64,000 nucleotides of DNA from an uncultured Flavobacteriaceae bacterium (GCA_949372605.1 CASIAE010000004.1:38400-102399), one strand, 5' to 3'; numbered from the stretch's first letter, positions 46,144 to 56,060 are shown. Notes: generated by a model from the letters alone, not told the origin. A program made the numbers and translations.

Positions 46144-46320
46144 ATCACAGGCATATCATCTTCAATAAGTTCAGGAGGAAAAGTGAAATAGGGGGTTTAG
46201 AGCTATACGACTGATAGAACCCTTGGGCACAGTAGTTCCAACCACTTCTTGGCTTTACATATATCTTAATATATTTAAAGTCCTCCGGTTTAGGCAATAA
46301 CATATTTATAGAAATAATAC
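46144..46320. repeat. FR2 copy d joined to FR3
   Basis: FR2 copy d (46144-46183) is followed by FR3 (46184-46320). On the minus strand an ATG at 46303 opens 52 uninterrupted codons (MLLPKPEDFKYIKIYVKP; CAQGFYQSYSSKPP). A one-base shift near 46190 would join them to FPPELIEDDMPVI then stop. FR2 and FR3 may thus be parts of one former gene. The rest of the gap 46321-46900 shows only A/T-rich DNA and tiny frames. Confidence 0.65.
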
Positions 46321-46900
46321 ATAGACCATTTGATAATAGACTTAAACAACAATTATGAAATTCAATAACGAAATAGGGATTACGACATTGATAGCATGGT
46401 TTTAAAGGTCATATAACTATGGAAAGACCAAAAAAACAATTAAACAGTAAAACTTTTTTTAAGCAAACCAAAATATTCTATTTTTGACTCATTTTGGTCA
46501 ATTTTATCTATTTTTTGATCAATTTTAAGTGTTTATAGTCATCTTTTACTCTTTTTTTAAATTTTAATTATTCATATATCTAGAGACAAAAGGTTATACC
46601 TGTAGCGGTATTTTAGACCCCTAGACAAAAAGAGTATAAAAACAGGTGCTTAGACCCAATGATAGTGAAGGATTGAAGGGTGGTGAACTCATGCGATTTA
46701 AAAATTCCGTAAAAGCGTTTTTAGGAAACGTATTATCATATAAAGTATTCTATTTGTATTTAATTTTATTATTTTGATAAAATGTCAAAATCTCTCTTTC
46801 CATGCTTCCTTTTAAACCTGTTTTAACTTTAGTCTTCGTTTGCAAAGACAAAAGCTTATTTAAATTTCCGGCCAATTAATGGCTCCAAAAATTAAGATAC

Positions 46901-48457
46901 ATGAACATAAATATAGTAAACACTTTTACATCCGAATTACCTGCAGACTCTAATTTAGGAAACTCAAGAAGACAAGTTACCGAGGCAGTATTCTCTTATG
47001 CAAATCCGAAGAAACCGAAAGCCCCAAAAGTGATGCACGTTTCGCAAGAAATGGCTTTTGAATTAAATATTTCCGAAGAAGAAACAACGTCAGAATTCTT
47101 TAAAAATATCTTTACAGGAAATGAAGTATACCCTAAGACAAAACCATTTTCTATGTGTTATGGCGGACATCAATTTGGAAATTGGGCGGGACAATTAGGA
47201 GACGGAAGAGCCATTAACTTGTTTGAAGTTGAACATCAAAACAAAAATTGGAAAGTACAATTAAAGGGTGCTGGCGATACGCCATATTCAAGAACTGCAG
47301 ATGGTTTAGCTGTTTTGCGTTCCTCTATTAGAGAATATTTATGCAGTGAAGCAATGTATCATTTAGGTGTTCCAACAACTCGTGCTTTATCATTAAGTTT
47401 GTCTGGAGATGATGTTTTACGTGATATTCTATATGATGGGAATCCAGCATATGAAAAAGGCGCAATTGTTTCCAGAATTTCTCCGAGTTTTTTACGCTTT
47501 GGGAATTATGAAATTTTTACAGCTAGAAAAGATGTGGAAAATTTAAAAAGTTTGGTTGATTACACAATTAAACATCATTTTTCACATTTAGGAGAACCAT
47601 CGAAAAAAAACTACATCAACTTTTTTGCGGCCATTTCAGAACGCACATTAGAGATGATTATTCATTGGCAACGCGTAGGTTTTGTTCATGGAGTTATGAA
47701 TACCGATAACATGTCCATTTTAGGTTTAACGATCGATTTTGGACCTTATGGATGGTTAGAAGGTTTTGATTTTGGCTGGACTCCAAACACAACAGATCGC
47801 GTACATAAAAGATACCGATATGGAAATCAACCAAATATAGGTTTATGGAATTTGTATCAATTGGCAAATGCGATATATCCAATAATTCAAGAAGTTGAAC
47901 CTCTAGAAACCATTTTAGAAAAATATAAAAATGATTTTGAAGAGAAATCTTTACAGATGATGAAATCAAAATTAGGGTTGTTTACTTCAGATAAAAATGA
48001 TGTAGAATTGATTCAGAATTTAGAAGACAACTTACAATTAGTAGAAACAGATATGACTATTTTCTTTAGAAACTTGAGTCGTTTTACTAATAAAAAAGGA
48101 AGTTTACAATTGATTGAAAAAGCATTTTATGATTTTAATGCTGTTGCTAAAGAAGTGAAAAATAAATGGGCGTTTTGGTTTTTAAATTATGAGATTAGAC
48201 TTCAGCAAGAAGAAATTTCATCCGAAGAAAGAAAACAAAAAATGGATGCTGTAAATCCTAAATATGTATTAAGAAATTACATGTCTCAATTAGCGATTGA
48301 CGCAGCAGATGAGGGAGATTATTCTTTAATTGACGAATTATTTAACCTTTTAAAAAAACCATATACTGAGCAATCAGAAAATGAAAAATGGTTTGCAAAA
48401 AGACCAGAATGGGCAAGAGATAAAGTGGGTTGTTCTATGTTATCTTGTAGTTCATAA
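46901..48457 (+). CDS. selO: SelO protein adenylyltransferase (YdiU/UPF0061 family)
   Basis: 518 residues, close to the family length. Conserved pseudokinase blocks: GDGRAINLFEV (glycine-rich loop), LKGAGDTPYSRTADGLAVLR (catalytic lysine/glycine-rich), SSIREYLCSEAMYHLG, HGVMNTDNMSILGLTIDFG with the metal-binding Asn/Asp, and a C-terminal conserved cysteine in GCSMLSCSS. SelO transfers AMP to Ser/Thr/Tyr of proteins and helps cells withstand oxidative stress. It is a housekeeping-type gene with its own promoter. Confidence 0.95.
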   Translation: MNINIVNTFTSELPADSNLGNSRRQVTEAVFSYANPKKPKAPKVMHVSQEMAFELNISEEETTSEFFKNIFTGNEVYPKTKPFSMCYGGHQFGNWAGQLGDGRAINLFEVEHQNKNWKVQLKGAGDTPYSRTADGLAVLRSSIREYLCSEAMYHLGVPTTRALSLSLSGDDVLRDILYDGNPAYEKGAIVSRISPSFLRFGNYEIFTARKDVENLKSLVDYTIKHHFSHLGEPSKKNYINFFAAISERTLEMIIHWQRVGFVHGVMNTDNMSILGLTIDFGPYGWLEGFDFGWTPNTTDRVHKRYRYGNQPNIGLWNLYQLANAIYPIIQEVEPLETILEKYKNDFEEKSLQMMKSKLGLFTSDKNDVELIQNLEDNLQLVETDMTIFFRNLSRFTNKKGSLQLIEKAFYDFNAVAKEVKNKWAFWFLNYEIRLQQEEISSEERKQKMDAVNPKYVLRNYMSQLAIDAADEGDYSLIDELFNLLKKPYTEQSENEKWFAKRPEWARDKVGCSMLSCSS

Positions 48458-48583
48458 AACAATACGAAATTAGGATTAAGAAATAAGCACATAGTGCTTA
48501 GAACGATATTAAATATTCACTTATATAAATAATTAAATGTAGTTGTACGTCTTCATACCTAAGTGGACTAATTTTGTGTCAAT

Positions 48584-50806
48584 TTAAAGCCAGTAGGTAA
48601 CCTTTAGATTTATGCTTCTTACCCTTGGAACCCAAGGTGATCCGTCCCTTACCAAATAGTTGTTGTTATAGACCAAAAATAAGTTTGAAAGCCCGTTAAA
48701 CCGCCATTGCAGCCTAGAGTTGATGCCAAAATTTTCGGACTGTGAGTTAAACTGGATCAGGGTTGCCCAATAGAGTGTTTTGGTAAAAGAAAAATCGAAT
48801 TTTGGACCTACCAACCACAGTTTTGCAGTTTTGTTAAGGTGATCCAGTTGGATGGCGTCGTAATTTATTTTGATGCTGGTCAACAATGTGGGTTGGAATC
48901 GTATAAAGAAGCTATTTTCAAAAGAATATTTTGTTCCGTTATAGAATTTTCCATAGTTCTGGACCACTTCAAAGTAAAAGTTTTTGGCAGGATTAGAAGA
49001 ATAGTTGATTTCAAAAATTCTGCTGTGGTAGGTTTGTCCACCCAGCAAAGGGCTGTCTTTGTTTATCCCCGTTGGATCAAAATCATTGGGCAGGTATTCG
49101 TTGGCATTAAAGAGCCGCATTCCCAGTGTACTTTGATTGGTGTAGACCGTTAATAATCGAATTAGAAAATTGTTTTCAAGAAAATCTTCCCCAGACGAAT
49201 TTAACTTAAACCACAACCAGTGGTTATAGGAAAACCTGTAATAATTTACTTTACCTTTTTTGGGATAAATTTTATACGCATAGTAGGGAGCAAATTTAGA
49301 AACCCCAATCCTGCGAAGAATTCCCAAGTCAGTTCTAAAGTCGTCTCCCAAATAGGAATATTCAAAATTAACTTCACTTTGTAGTGTTTCTCGGGTCAAC
49401 CGAACCCCACCACTAAAACCGTTTTCGTTTTTTAAAGGGCTAAAGGAGTTGTAGGTAAAAAACCTACCGTTCCATTTGTTATCCACAGAATTGAGGTCAT
49501 ATTCCAGCCCCACCATTCGATTGTAGGTGTCATTGGCATCCACAAAGTCATAATCTTTGGCGTTTTCTCGATTGATGAATAAAAATTTTAGTGCAGATCG
49601 GTTAAACACTTTTTGATTTAGGGACAGTACTGTATTGAGGTTGGAGGGAATTTCATTGGCGATGTCATCGTTGGTGAGCATGCTCAGGAAGCCAAGCTTT
49701 AATCCATTGGAAACTTTACCATTCAATCGCAATCCACCAATGATATCATTTTCGATCAAATTACCGTCTATGTCCCTGGCCAAACCTATCCGACGAGTAA
49801 AAAAAGGAGTGATGGTTCGTATGGCTCCAAAATTCGAAAAAAGATCACTGTTTTGTATGAAAAACTGTCTTTTTTCAGGGAGTTTAATTTCAAATCTCCT
49901 GAGATTTACAAACTCTTCATCCACCTCTACCTGAGAAAAATCGGGATTATAAGTCAAATCCAAATTAAGTCCATTTCCTATAGGTATTTTTACGTCCCCC
50001 CCCACAGCGATATTTTCTGTTTTATTGTTTTCTTCAACATTATTTTGGGTAATGGCGTTTAAGAAAGGGATTAAAGAGATGTTGGCATTGGATTTCCCCA
50101 GCGGCTTTTCAAAGTTAATCTTACCCATAAAGGCCAGATTGTAGTCTTTAAACTGCTGGGGGATTTTGACCCAGCTGGTCCTTTGGTATTCGGAGGTGTC
50201 GAACCTGAAAAAATTAAACCGCCAAGAGTCTACTCCTTTGGGAAAATTTAGGGTGGCGAGTGGAATTTTCATCTCAATAATGTAATAACCAGGATAGGTT
50301 TGTCCCTCTACATCAAATTTGGCATCCCAGGTTCTGTTGATGTCATTTTGGGGGGTACTCACCCCACCATTGGAAACCAGTATATCACTCTTAACCCCCC
50401 TCATGTTGGAACCAAACATATAGGCGATGTTTCCATCGCTAAATGTATCAAACAAAAAATTTATTTTATCTGCTGCTACCCCACTAAAATCCCATTTTAG
50501 TGATGGAATGATGTAGTCGTCTGAAACCGAAAAAGCCTTACACAACAGATAGAGGTTCTTATCATCGAAGAGCAATTTTAGTTGGGTTGGATTGTTAAAG
50601 TCTGTGGTTACATCTGGAAAGTGTCTCCATCCCGCGTAGGTGGAGTCTGCCATTTTCCATGCATCTTCCATATCGTTGCCATCCACAGTGATTTCGGAAG
50701 TTGTGAATTTAACTTCCATTTCTGGGAAGGCATCTTGTGCCACCCCTGTAACAACAAAGAATAATAAAAGAAGTTGGGGCCCTAAAAAATAAAGATTGTT
50801 TTTCAA
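48584..50806 (-). CDS. DUF5916 outer-membrane protein with CBM9-like N-terminal domain
   Basis: 740 residues with a signal peptide (to about GVAQD). The N-terminal 190 residues are a carbohydrate-binding family 9-like domain (SEITVDGNDMEDAWKMAD; LKLLFDDKNLYLLCKAF). The rest is a beta-barrel of the DUF5916 family (PDFSQVEVDEEFVNLRRFEI; LPEKRQFFIQNSDLF) ending in YWL, as expected for outer-membrane proteins. Function unknown; the layout suggests surface glycan or ligand handling. A second CBM9-like lipoprotein lies on the opposite strand at 51303. Confidence 0.9.
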   Translation of the reverse strand: MKNNLYFLGPQLLLLFFVVTGVAQDAFPEMEVKFTTSEITVDGNDMEDAWKMADSTYAGWRHFPDVTTDFNNPTQLKLLFDDKNLYLLCKAFSVSDDYIIPSLKWDFSGVAADKINFLFDTFSDGNIAYMFGSNMRGVKSDILVSNGGVSTPQNDINRTWDAKFDVEGQTYPGYYIIEMKIPLATLNFPKGVDSWRFNFFRFDTSEYQRTSWVKIPQQFKDYNLAFMGKINFEKPLGKSNANISLIPFLNAITQNNVEENNKTENIAVGGDVKIPIGNGLNLDLTYNPDFSQVEVDEEFVNLRRFEIKLPEKRQFFIQNSDLFSNFGAIRTITPFFTRRIGLARDIDGNLIENDIIGGLRLNGKVSNGLKLGFLSMLTNDDIANEIPSNLNTVLSLNQKVFNRSALKFLFINRENAKDYDFVDANDTYNRMVGLEYDLNSVDNKWNGRFFTYNSFSPLKNENGFSGGVRLTRETLQSEVNFEYSYLGDDFRTDLGILRRIGVSKFAPYYAYKIYPKKGKVNYYRFSYNHWLWFKLNSSGEDFLENNFLIRLLTVYTNQSTLGMRLFNANEYLPNDFDPTGINKDSPLLGGQTYHSRIFEINYSSNPAKNFYFEVVQNYGKFYNGTKYSFENSFFIRFQPTLLTSIKINYDAIQLDHLNKTAKLWLVGPKFDFSFTKTLYWATLIQFNSQSENFGINSRLQWRFNGLSNLFLVYNNNYLVRDGSPWVPRVRSINLKVTYWL

Positions 50807-51302
50807 AATTTCTTTTCTAATTTCCTGTTTTTGGATTTCAGTAAAAATAATTACACATAAAATTAAACAATTGAAATTGAAAAGCCATTAGAAAGTATTA
50901 AACAGGTGAAGGGTTGTAGCTTTGAAATGCCAAACGCCCCATTTTTTCAACGTTAGGCTTCATTAAATATCAGATAGAATGATTAATGTACATATATAAA
51001 TCAGAATTTAAATAAATTCGAAAATAACATTATATTATGAAGTGTGTAAGTTTTAATAACAGAGGGAAAATAATGAAGAAGTTTATTTCATATACTTTAC
51101 TTTTATATGTCATTTTAGTAAAGTTATCTGTAAATTTTATAACTACAATAAACCCATCTCCATACTCTTGTGTTGTTCTGTTAAATGGTGAAAAGTATAG
51201 AATTAAACCCTATTTTTAATTTCTCATGGTAATAAAATTGATCTAAGTTTTTAAAAAAATTAAATTATAATTTACAAAATCAATAAAACTGTAAACCCAT
51301 TT
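50807..51302. other. 496-base divergent promoter region with one doubtful small frame
   Basis: Divergent promoters of the DUF5916 and CBM9-like genes should lie here. A frame at 51037-51219 (inner ATG 51073: MKKFISYTLLLYVILVKLSV) would give a 48-residue peptide with a hydrophobic start and one NPSPYSCVVLLNGEKYR tail; support is weak. Confidence 0.35.
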
Positions 51303-52385
51303 ATGCTAATTAATTTATTCAAATATTGTTCTTTATTATTTCTAGCCTTTAATTCTTGTTCTAAGTCGCAAAGAGACAATAAGGAAGTGAATTTGCCGAA
51401 ATTACCAAAAAACTATGTGGCGAATTATACAAATCAAGAAATCACTGTTGATGGAAAAGATGATGAGAAAGTATGGAAAGACAATGTTTGGACCGGACCC
51501 TTTATTGATATTGAGGGATTGAAAATCCCAAGGTTTGAGACCCGAATGAAAATGCTATGGGATAATACGAATCTTTATTTTTTTGCTAAAATGAGAGACC
51601 CGCACATTTGGGGAGATCTTATACAACGAGATACCGTTATTTTTTATAATAATGATTTTGAGATTTTTATTGATCCTAATGGAGACACCCACAATTATAT
51701 GGAGATTGAAGTCAATGCCTTGAATACTGTTTGGGATTTATTTTTAACCAAGCCCTATCGTAACCACCCTGTAGTTTTAAATCAATGGAACATCAAAGGT
51801 TTTCAATCAAATGTTCATGTATCTGGAACAATAAACGATGCCTCGGATATTGATCATTTTTGGGCTCTAGAAATTGCGATTCCTTGGGAATCATTGCTCG
51901 AAGCCGCGAATGGGAAGCAACCTCCAGAAGGTGAAACTTGGCGTTTAAATTTCTCTAGAGTTGAATGGGATTACGAATTAAAAAACAATAAATATTATCG
52001 CAAAAAAGATCCCCAAGGTAAAATTTTACCAGAATACAATTGGGTATGGAGTCCACAAGAAGTAATCAACATGCATGAACCCGAGAGGTGGGGATTTGTT
52101 TATTTTAATAAAAAATCTGAGACTAAAAATATCCCTCAGTTTAACTATCCCGAAGATGCTCAGCTTGTTTTATGGATGTATGAGTATTATAGAAAAGTTT
52201 TGCGTTCGTATGGAAATAAAACAAATCTTAATGTGAAGTTTCCTATTAAAATATCCTATGAAGGAAATGATTTAATTATGGAACAAATCAAAAATCCAAA
52301 AGGCTTTCTTTTAAAAGCTAAAAGCCCCAAAACTGAGATCACTTATTTAATTAATCAAGAGGGAAAACTAATTGTTGGAGAATAA
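51303..52385 (+). CDS. CBM9-like carbohydrate-binding lipoprotein
   Basis: 360 residues with a lipobox (AFNSC). A CBM9-like sandwich fills most of the protein: NQEITVDGKDDEKVWKDN, MLWDNTNLYFFAKMRDPHIW, NDFEIFIDPNGDTHNYMEIE and ETWRLNFSRVEW. Members bind sugars at the cell surface or assist hydrolases. It shares its opening with the N-terminal domain of the DUF5916 protein, so the two may act on the same ligand. FR1 copy 6 follows. Confidence 0.87.
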   Translation: MLINLFKYCSLLFLAFNSCSKSQRDNKEVNLPKLPKNYVANYTNQEITVDGKDDEKVWKDNVWTGPFIDIEGLKIPRFETRMKMLWDNTNLYFFAKMRDPHIWGDLIQRDTVIFYNNDFEIFIDPNGDTHNYMEIEVNALNTVWDLFLTKPYRNHPVVLNQWNIKGFQSNVHVSGTINDASDIDHFWALEIAIPWESLLEAANGKQPPEGETWRLNFSRVEWDYELKNNKYYRKKDPQGKILPEYNWVWSPQEVINMHEPERWGFVYFNKKSETKNIPQFNYPEDAQLVLWMYEYYRKVLRSYGNKTNLNVKFPIKISYEGNDLIMEQIKNPKGFLLKAKSPKTEITYLINQEGKLIVGE

Positions 52386-52479
52386 AAAAGAGAGTCCTTA
52401 ATAAATAATTTTATCACTGGGAATGGCATCTACTTTATAATTTCCAAACTCGAAAACGCCTTTTAGGTTTGCAAGCACA

Positions 52480-52554
52480 TACCAAAAGGAAAGTAGATTT
52501 AATTTGAAGGGGTGGGGTGTTAAATTGAAAGTTTTAGGTTGGATTTTTTGGCAT
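52480..52554 (-). repeat. dispersed repeat FR1, copy 6 (degenerate core)
   Basis: The 5' half (AATCCAACCTAAAACTTTC; CAATTTAACACCCCACCCC) is well kept, but the core reads KLNLLSFWYVLAN, so the GYAGEMGI end is lost. Confidence 0.75.
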
Positions 52555-52618
52555 TTTACCTCAAATACCTAATAGTTATTGCAAGATTTGTTGCCAATAT
52601 GTTGCCAGAAGGGTAAAT

Positions 52619-52769
52619 AAGAAACAACTGCTGTTTCTGGAAGCGTTGATGAATTAAATAATACTGACGATGGTTTAAGTGCAAATATATCGTCTATACA
52701 ATCGAATATAAGCAATCTACAGGTAAGTATTTCGAGTATTAACTCAAGTGTTTCTGTTTTAATAATATG
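52619..52769 (+). pseudogene. coiled-coil fragment upstream of the BspA-like gene
   Basis: A frame without start codon reads ETTAVSGSVDELNNTDDGLS, then ANISSIQSNISNLQVSISSI and NSSVSVLII then stop, overlapping the next ATG. The Ile/Val/Leu-heptad pattern looks like a fibre stalk. It may be the cut end of a fibre gene or the N-terminal part of the following BspA-like protein after a frameshift. Confidence 0.4.
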
Positions 52770-53327
52770 ATTACTGGTCTTTCTCTGCATTCAAATGGAG
52801 TGACTATAGTTGCTGATTCAAATGCTGTTCCTAGACAAACATATATTTTCAATGGAGCTACATTCTTAGTAGTTGATAACTCAACTATCGCTGCTAATAG
52901 ATTCGAAAGTATTGTAACAACTAGGGTTACTAATATGGCTTATCTATTTAGAGGTGTGACTTCATTCAATGGTGACATTAGCCATTGGGATACTTCGGCA
53001 GTAACTGATATGGATCAAATGTTTTTTATAGCTAATGCATTTAATCAGGACATAGGGAATTGGGATACTTCAGCAGTAACTAATATGAATCAAATGTTTG
53101 ACAGTGCTTCAGTATTCAATCAAAATATAGGCTCTTGGAATACTGCAGCAGTTACTAATATGGCTTATATGTTTCATAATGCAACATCATTCACTGGAAA
53201 TCTATCAGGTTGGTGTGTTCAAAATAACTTTAATTCTGAACCAGTTTTTTTTAAAGATAATGCCGATAATACTTGGGCAAATGATGCCTCAAAACAGCCT
53301 GACTGGGATGGTGCTTCTTGTCCGTAA
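52767..53327 (+). CDS. short BspA-like protein with DUF285 repeats
   Basis: 186 residues without a signal peptide. A leader domain (ITGLSLHSNGVTIVADSNAV) is followed by four copies of a 25-residue repeat of the type FNQDIGNWDTSAVTNMNQMF (DUF285/BspA, a beta-solenoid or LRR-like surface fold) and a final GWCVQNNF/CP cap. The lack of a signal peptide and the fragment upstream suggest that it is the 3' part of a longer surface protein. FR2 copy e begins 5 bases after the stop. Confidence 0.75.
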   Translation: MITGLSLHSNGVTIVADSNAVPRQTYIFNGATFLVVDNSTIAANRFESIVTTRVTNMAYLFRGVTSFNGDISHWDTSAVTDMDQMFFIANAFNQDIGNWDTSAVTNMNQMFDSASVFNQNIGSWNTAAVTNMAYMFHNATSFTGNLSGWCVQNNFNSEPVFFKDNADNTWANDASKQPDWDGASCP

Positions 53328-53332
53328 TACGT

Positions 53333-53437
53333 TCACATCCTCTTCAGTAAGTTCAGGCATTTCTAGTCCTCTGGTGAAGTAAAAAGCTTTGAATCAGTTT
53401 TTGATTCTTAGTAAATAGTAATCAGGGGTTTTTTTAA
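53333..53437 (+). repeat. 3'-associated repeat FR2, copy e, full length
   Basis: About 85% like copy c by eye. CCTCTG and CAGGGG can pair before seven T. The paired positions differ from copy c at two sites, each staying pairable (A-T/G-T exchange), which favours an RNA hairpin. The antisense frame reads FKAFYFTRGLEMPELTEED. Confidence 0.75.
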
Positions 53438-53521
53438 CAAAACAATAACACAAACCTCATAGGGGTTTTGTGCTTCTCGATTGTCTTATATATAGAACAG
53501 ATTTTATGTTTGAAATTTGTT

Positions 53522-53644
53522 TCATAAATACTTATTACGGTTTGGTTTCATATCCTTGTTAGCATTGTTAGCTGGGGGACTTACAAGCTCAACTTTCACT
53601 GGCTCCTTCTTAGTATAACGAGTTTGATAGACTTGATCAGTATT
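53522..53644 (-). pseudogene. gene fragment directly after the GH140-like stop
   Basis: A frame with no start encodes NTDQVYQTRYTKKEPVKVEL, then VSPPANNANKDMKPNRNKYL and a stop. It is protein-like and is probably the 3' scrap of a lost gene. The rest of 53438-53650 shows nothing. Confidence 0.3.
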
Positions 53645-53649
53645 TGTTT

Positions 53650-55263
53650 TTAATTTACATTTTTAAGTTTTAAATAAAGCACCCAATCGCCTGGACCAGG
53701 TGCAATCAGATTTGACAGCCCCCCTTTTATGATTTCTGTATCTGTCCAGATTCCTGTTTCCGGATCGAACCATTTAAGCGAAAACTGAGCAATGGGAAGA
53801 GAGACAGAAACTGCTGGTATCGTTATATTCTCATTGGCATTCCTAATTTCCGCACTTTTTATTTTTGGAGACTCGGGCAAACCAATGGTATCAGGATTAG
53901 CAACGTAAATAATATATTCATTCTTGTTGTGAATACATTTAAATTGTTGGGGACTATTTCCAACGATTTTATCATTGGGGGACATATTTACAAGAGTAAG
54001 TCCGGTTTCATTAAAAAATTTGTGAATGTTATTAAAATCATTTGCACCTTCCAAACCAATATTAAAATAACCTTGCATGCCTTTAATGCTATCATTATCA
54101 AAGGCTTCAAAGGTTTTTATTCCTCCATAAGTGGCATGACCTCCTGATAAGAGTGACGACCACATTAAACGGCGGTAAAAGTAGCGGGGATATTCCGGCT
54201 CGCGATATCTCTCATAACGATCCTCATCATTTACAATAGGGTCTGATCCAATTACACGATATTTAGCTATTGTTCTGCCATCAATCTCATCCAAACTTTC
54301 AAATGTAATTATATCTGACCACTCGGAATCTATAAACGAATACCCCATAAACCGAGATTGGTGATTGGTAATTAATGTTTTCCAAGGTTCTCTGCGGACC
54401 ATATCCAATCCAATCTTGTCAATATTCTTATCAAGAATTCTTCTTTCGGTAAGTTTTACACCTTCGGATACAATCTCCCTATCATTAGATATACACCAAA
54501 TAATATTTGGATAGGCTGAAAATCTGGCTTGTGCATATCGTAGCATTGAAAATGAAAGTGAATCACCAGCAAAGTATCTTTTTAATTCATCCGTATCTTC
54601 TCCAAATGGAATTAATTGCAAAATTATTTCCGGATAGTTTTCGAAGGCAAAAGCGATTCTTCTATCCATTTCCTGCCAATAAGTAAGATTGAGTGAAGTT
54701 CGTTCATCGTTAAAAAGTGCCTCAACGTTGCTCCTAGACCTACAAAACCATGTTCGTATTTTTGTAAATCCCAACCGCCCAGCATGATCGATGTACTCCT
54801 GCCATTTCTGTTCGGTATCAGTCAAATATCGATAACCTGTATCACCAATATGTAAAAACCAATCACCATTGTGGTAAGAAAACTGAAACGGATCTTCAGC
54901 ATTTATTTGAAGTTTTCCTCTAAGGGATGATTCTTTTACCTCAAAATCTCCTTTCTTCCTTTTAAAAGTATCATCTCCCTTTAGTTCCCATTTCCAATGT
55001 CCAATTTGATTGCAGTAAACCCTGACCTTATAATTTTCTCCATCATAAAAACCATCTACTTTTACTTTATTTCCGTTTGGTTGAGTAAAAATGACTTCGG
55101 GAAACAAGAATCTAGTTTGAGGATTTGATTCAAATGAAATTTCTAACATGCCAAATTTTTTGTAATAGGGCAGATTGCTTGCATTAACCTGCGATGCTGC
55201 AAACATCAAAAACAATATAGGGTATATTAGTTGAGCGTAATTCCGGATAATTATACGAATCAT
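53650..55263 (-). CDS. GH140-like (DUF4038/DUF5060) glycoside hydrolase, secreted
   Basis: 537 residues from the ATG at 55263, which gives a signal peptide (YPILFLMFAASQVNA); an in-frame ATG at 55332 adds an unlikely extension. The N-terminal DUF5060 beta domain (FGMLEISFESNPQTRFLFPE; VRVYCNQIGHWKWELKGD) is followed by a DUF4038-type TIM barrel (FLHIGDTGYRYLTDTEQKW; LGFTKIRTWFCRSR; IIWCISNDREI) and a C-terminal beta domain (GPGDWVLYLKLK). GH140 is an apiosidase family acting on rhamnogalacturonan-II; relatives with other targets exist. It fits the pectin- or rhamnan-like theme set by the GH28 and GH78 genes. Confidence 0.85.
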   Translation of the reverse strand: MIRIIIRNYAQLIYPILFLMFAASQVNASNLPYYKKFGMLEISFESNPQTRFLFPEVIFTQPNGNKVKVDGFYDGENYKVRVYCNQIGHWKWELKGDDTFKRKKGDFEVKESSLRGKLQINAEDPFQFSYHNGDWFLHIGDTGYRYLTDTEQKWQEYIDHAGRLGFTKIRTWFCRSRSNVEALFNDERTSLNLTYWQEMDRRIAFAFENYPEIILQLIPFGEDTDELKRYFAGDSLSFSMLRYAQARFSAYPNIIWCISNDREIVSEGVKLTERRILDKNIDKIGLDMVRREPWKTLITNHQSRFMGYSFIDSEWSDIITFESLDEIDGRTIAKYRVIGSDPIVNDEDRYERYREPEYPRYFYRRLMWSSLLSGGHATYGGIKTFEAFDNDSIKGMQGYFNIGLEGANDFNNIHKFFNETGLTLVNMSPNDKIVGNSPQQFKCIHNKNEYIIYVANPDTIGLPESPKIKSAEIRNANENITIPAVSVSLPIAQFSLKWFDPETGIWTDTEIIKGGLSNLIAPGPGDWVLYLKLKNVN

Positions 55264-55335
55264 TGGTTTAAAATTAATCTTAAATATCTGATTTGAAAAA
55301 TTTATAGCGAACATAGTTCGGTCACAGTACAAGAA

Positions 55336-55428
55336 CTATTCAGTTGAGTTCAAGTTACAATAATCCCGGCCATATAGCCCAAAATAAATCACTGGGACAA
55401 ACAAAAATATAATTAGTAGCTTTTTCAT
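55336..55428 (-). pseudogene. orphan signal peptide fragment
   Basis: MKKLLIIFLFVPVIYFGLYG followed by RDYCNLNSTE and a stop, with the shared leader CTAATAATCAACATTATG ahead. It looks like the 5' end of a secreted gene whose body is gone. It sits directly upstream of the GH140-like gene. Confidence 0.4.
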
Positions 55429-55522
55429 AATGTTGATTATTAGATATTTAAATATATGAAAAGATAATTAAGATTAATCTATCATAAAAAAACCTGTTGG
55501 AGTCAGGGGGACCCAGATGTAA

Positions 55523-55699
55523 ATGGTTGACTACACAAACAGATTGTCGAGTTTGGATAAAATCACTGCAACTGTCGGTGACACTCTTAATTTAAATCAC
55601 ACAACCGACACTTCTTCGACTGCACTTTTAATTTTAATACTCATCAAACTATTTGTTTTTTGTAAAGTAATTATTTTTCCAAAGGAAGAACATTATTAA
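55523..55699 (+). pseudogene. small frame carrying a duplicated segment (LNLNHTTD...ALLILILI)
   Basis: ATG at 55523 gives MVDYTNRLSSLDKITATVGD, then TLNLNHTTDTSSTALLILIL. The block LNLNHTTD....ALLILILI recurs in frame at 61171-61235 ahead of the ThuA-like gene. The 3' end overlaps the antisense gene at 55649, so only the duplicated part is probably meaningful. It may be the end of a small membrane protein. Confidence 0.35.
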
Positions 55700-55837
55700 A
55701 AAAGTTGCTGTAAAAAAGTATTGAGAAGGTTCATTAAATGGGTCTAGGAAGTTAGTTTTATCGTCAACATCTGAAATTCCAATAAGAAACAAAATGATTG
55801 CTGTGATAAAAGGGAAATGCTTTAAATGCTTTTTCAT
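55649..55837 (-). CDS. small two-helix membrane protein
   Basis: 62 residues: helix 1 FPFITAIILFLIGIS, a polar DVDDKTNFLDPFNEPSQ loop, helix 2 YFFTATFLIMFFLW and a basic end NNYFTKNK. No family recognised; charge pattern and start are reasonable. Confidence 0.55.
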   Translation of the reverse strand: MKKHLKHFPFITAIILFLIGISDVDDKTNFLDPFNEPSQYFFTATFLIMFFLWKNNYFTKNK

Positions 55838-56060
55838 ACCCTAAAGGTAAAAAATCTGTTTAGTTTACATTAGAGAATTCAGCTTTACTTTCATTCGGAA
55901 TCTCGATTGAATATAATTAAGGTTTAGTATACGAAAACTAATATCTCGTCTATTTTTTCGTTTTTCACAAAAAACTATTTTTAGGTTTACTTCGAATTTC
56001 TAAGTTATATAACAAATCCATACAATTTGTTTAAAAATAAGATTTTCATTTGTTTGATTT

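Noticed and set aside
46560-46690. tRNA or small RNA suggested by near-repeats AGACAAAAGGTTATA / AGACAAAAAGAGTATA
   Set aside because: No cloverleaf, no TTCGA-type arm and no terminator; the resemblance is partial.
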